DNA of 5,914 nt from Candidatus Poribacteria bacterium (lineage in GTDB: Bacteria; Poribacteria; WGA-4E; B28-G17), in NCBI GenBank assembly GCA_003645735.1, contig QNBQ01000129.1:1-5914 (forward strand). The letters are read 5' to 3'. Made by a program: the position numbers and the translations under genes. The notes beneath the pieces were generated by a model. The model did not search any database. It was given only the letters and a program-made list of their open reading frames with translations, and had not been told where the DNA came from. This document shows positions 5,268-5,914 of the stretch, piece after piece; position 1 is the stretch's first letter; every line of letters begins with the position of its first letter.

Positions 5268-5914
5268 GGAGGTTCCTCCCGCTTCTCATCGCGATCGCCA
5301 TAACCCTCCCCTCCTGTATGCCTCCTCGGAGGGGGAAGGTCTCGCATTTCAGGGTATCGATCCTCAACACCCTCCCCGTCGCCCGGATGGACGTGCCGAT
5401 CGTCATACCGATCGGCGATATAAGAAAGGTCGCCTCCGATTTCACCCTGAACGCCTTCCTCGTCTCCGACCCGGATGAGAGGAGGGATCTCGCCAGCCAG
5501 GCGGAGGACATGGACGGGGACGGGGAGATGGACACTTTGGTGTTCACGGTTAACCTGGAGCCGGAGTATCACAAGGAGGTGCTCGTCCGGTATGATCCCA
5601 AGGCCCCCATGAGCTTCACCCTCGGCTACACCAGGAGGAGTTTCGGGGGGGTGTTCCCGGAGCTTGAGGGGATAGCGATCGAGTCCAAAAGGGCTGCTTA
5701 CAGGTTCCTCCCCTACGAGGCCGCTTTCCTCCCGATCCCCAAATCAGAGGAGACGCTCTCCCTGGGCGAGCTGATGAGGAAGCTCGGGCCGGGCAGCGAG
5801 CTCGATCTGCCGACGGCAGAGGGGGGGTTCGGATGCGGCGGTTTCAAGCTCTGGCGGGATGGGAAGCTCTACGGCCCGGAGGGGTCCAGGGTTTTCACCG
5901 GGATGGTCTCGAAG
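5264..5914 (+). CDS. Lipoprotein, possibly DUF4861 family, N-terminal part
   Basis: The frame is open from a TTG at 5264 to the right edge, giving 217 residues without a stop. The TTG overlaps the stop of the propeller gene as TTGA. It gives a lipoprotein signal peptide: Arg-Arg, a hydrophobic core, then the lipobox-like LPSC with Cys18 as the lipidation site. The next ATG, at 5318, would remove that signal. The mature part has a beta-rich domain from about residue 29. DMDGDGEMD at 82-90 fits the calcium-loop pattern DxDxDGxxD and is followed by TLVFTVNLEPEYHKEV. A later segment, about residues 137-149, reads IAIESKRAAYRFL. The order of a paired-Asp loop, a VF-type strand and ES-x-x-x-AYRF reminds me of DUF4861 proteins, often found near carbohydrate-active genes. 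That family name is from memory and tentative; being a lipoprotein is firmer. Confidence 0.7.
   Translation, partial: MRRFLPLLIAIAITLPSCMPPRRGKVSHFRVSILNTLPVARMDVPIVIPIGDIRKVASDFTLNAFLVSDPDERRDLASQAEDMDGDGEMDTLVFTVNLEPEYHKEVLVRYDPKAPMSFTLGYTRRSFGGVFPELEGIAIESKRAAYRFLPYEAAFLPIPKSEETLSLGELMRKLGPGSELDLPTAEGGFGCGGFKLWRDGKLYGPEGSRVFTGMVSK

Overview
The window is a compact, almost fully coding stretch of bacterial chromosome. Hand counts of sampled rows give about 58-63% G+C. Arginine is mostly AGG and ATA is frequent for isoleucine, which is unusual at this base composition. The sense strand of the main gene run is strongly purine-rich. These traits, with many charged residues, would fit a thermophilic or deep-branching uncultured bacterium, but no taxonomic marker settles this. 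A predicted lipoprotein and a secreted or surface protein at the right end suggest an organism with an elaborate envelope, probably diderm.

Left edge (1-267, minus strand): the first 89 codons of a gene that resembles the N-terminal region of bacterial GH38-type alpha-mannosidases. It is read divergently from everything else. A 116-base gap (268-383) separates it from the main operon and holds a candidate extended -10 promoter in each direction. No FMN riboswitch fits in that gap.

Centre (384-3046, plus strand): a riboflavin cluster. It runs riboflavin synthase (ribE), bifunctional DHBP synthase/GTP cyclohydrolase II (ribBA), a small coiled-coil/membrane-tail protein, and lumazine synthase (ribH). 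RibBA makes both precursors from GTP and ribulose 5-phosphate, RibH condenses the late intermediates to lumazine, and RibE dismutates lumazine to riboflavin. The deaminase/reductase step (RibD) is not encoded here. The small coiled-coil gene is the surprise: it overlaps the end of ribBA by 17 bases, has lower G+C than its neighbours and is not a known riboflavin enzyme.

Right part (3043-5914, plus strand): nusB follows ribH with an ATGA overlap, as expected for a ribH-nusB pair. The run then continues with a GTGA overlap into a 592-residue secreted beta-propeller (NHL-like) protein. A TTGA overlap leads on to a lipoprotein that leaves the window at its right edge and may belong to the DUF4861 family. 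Both starts are non-ATG and depend on the overlap geometry. The whole plus strand from 384 to the end looks like one translationally coupled transcription unit, joining a housekeeping vitamin/antitermination cluster to two uncharacterised envelope proteins.
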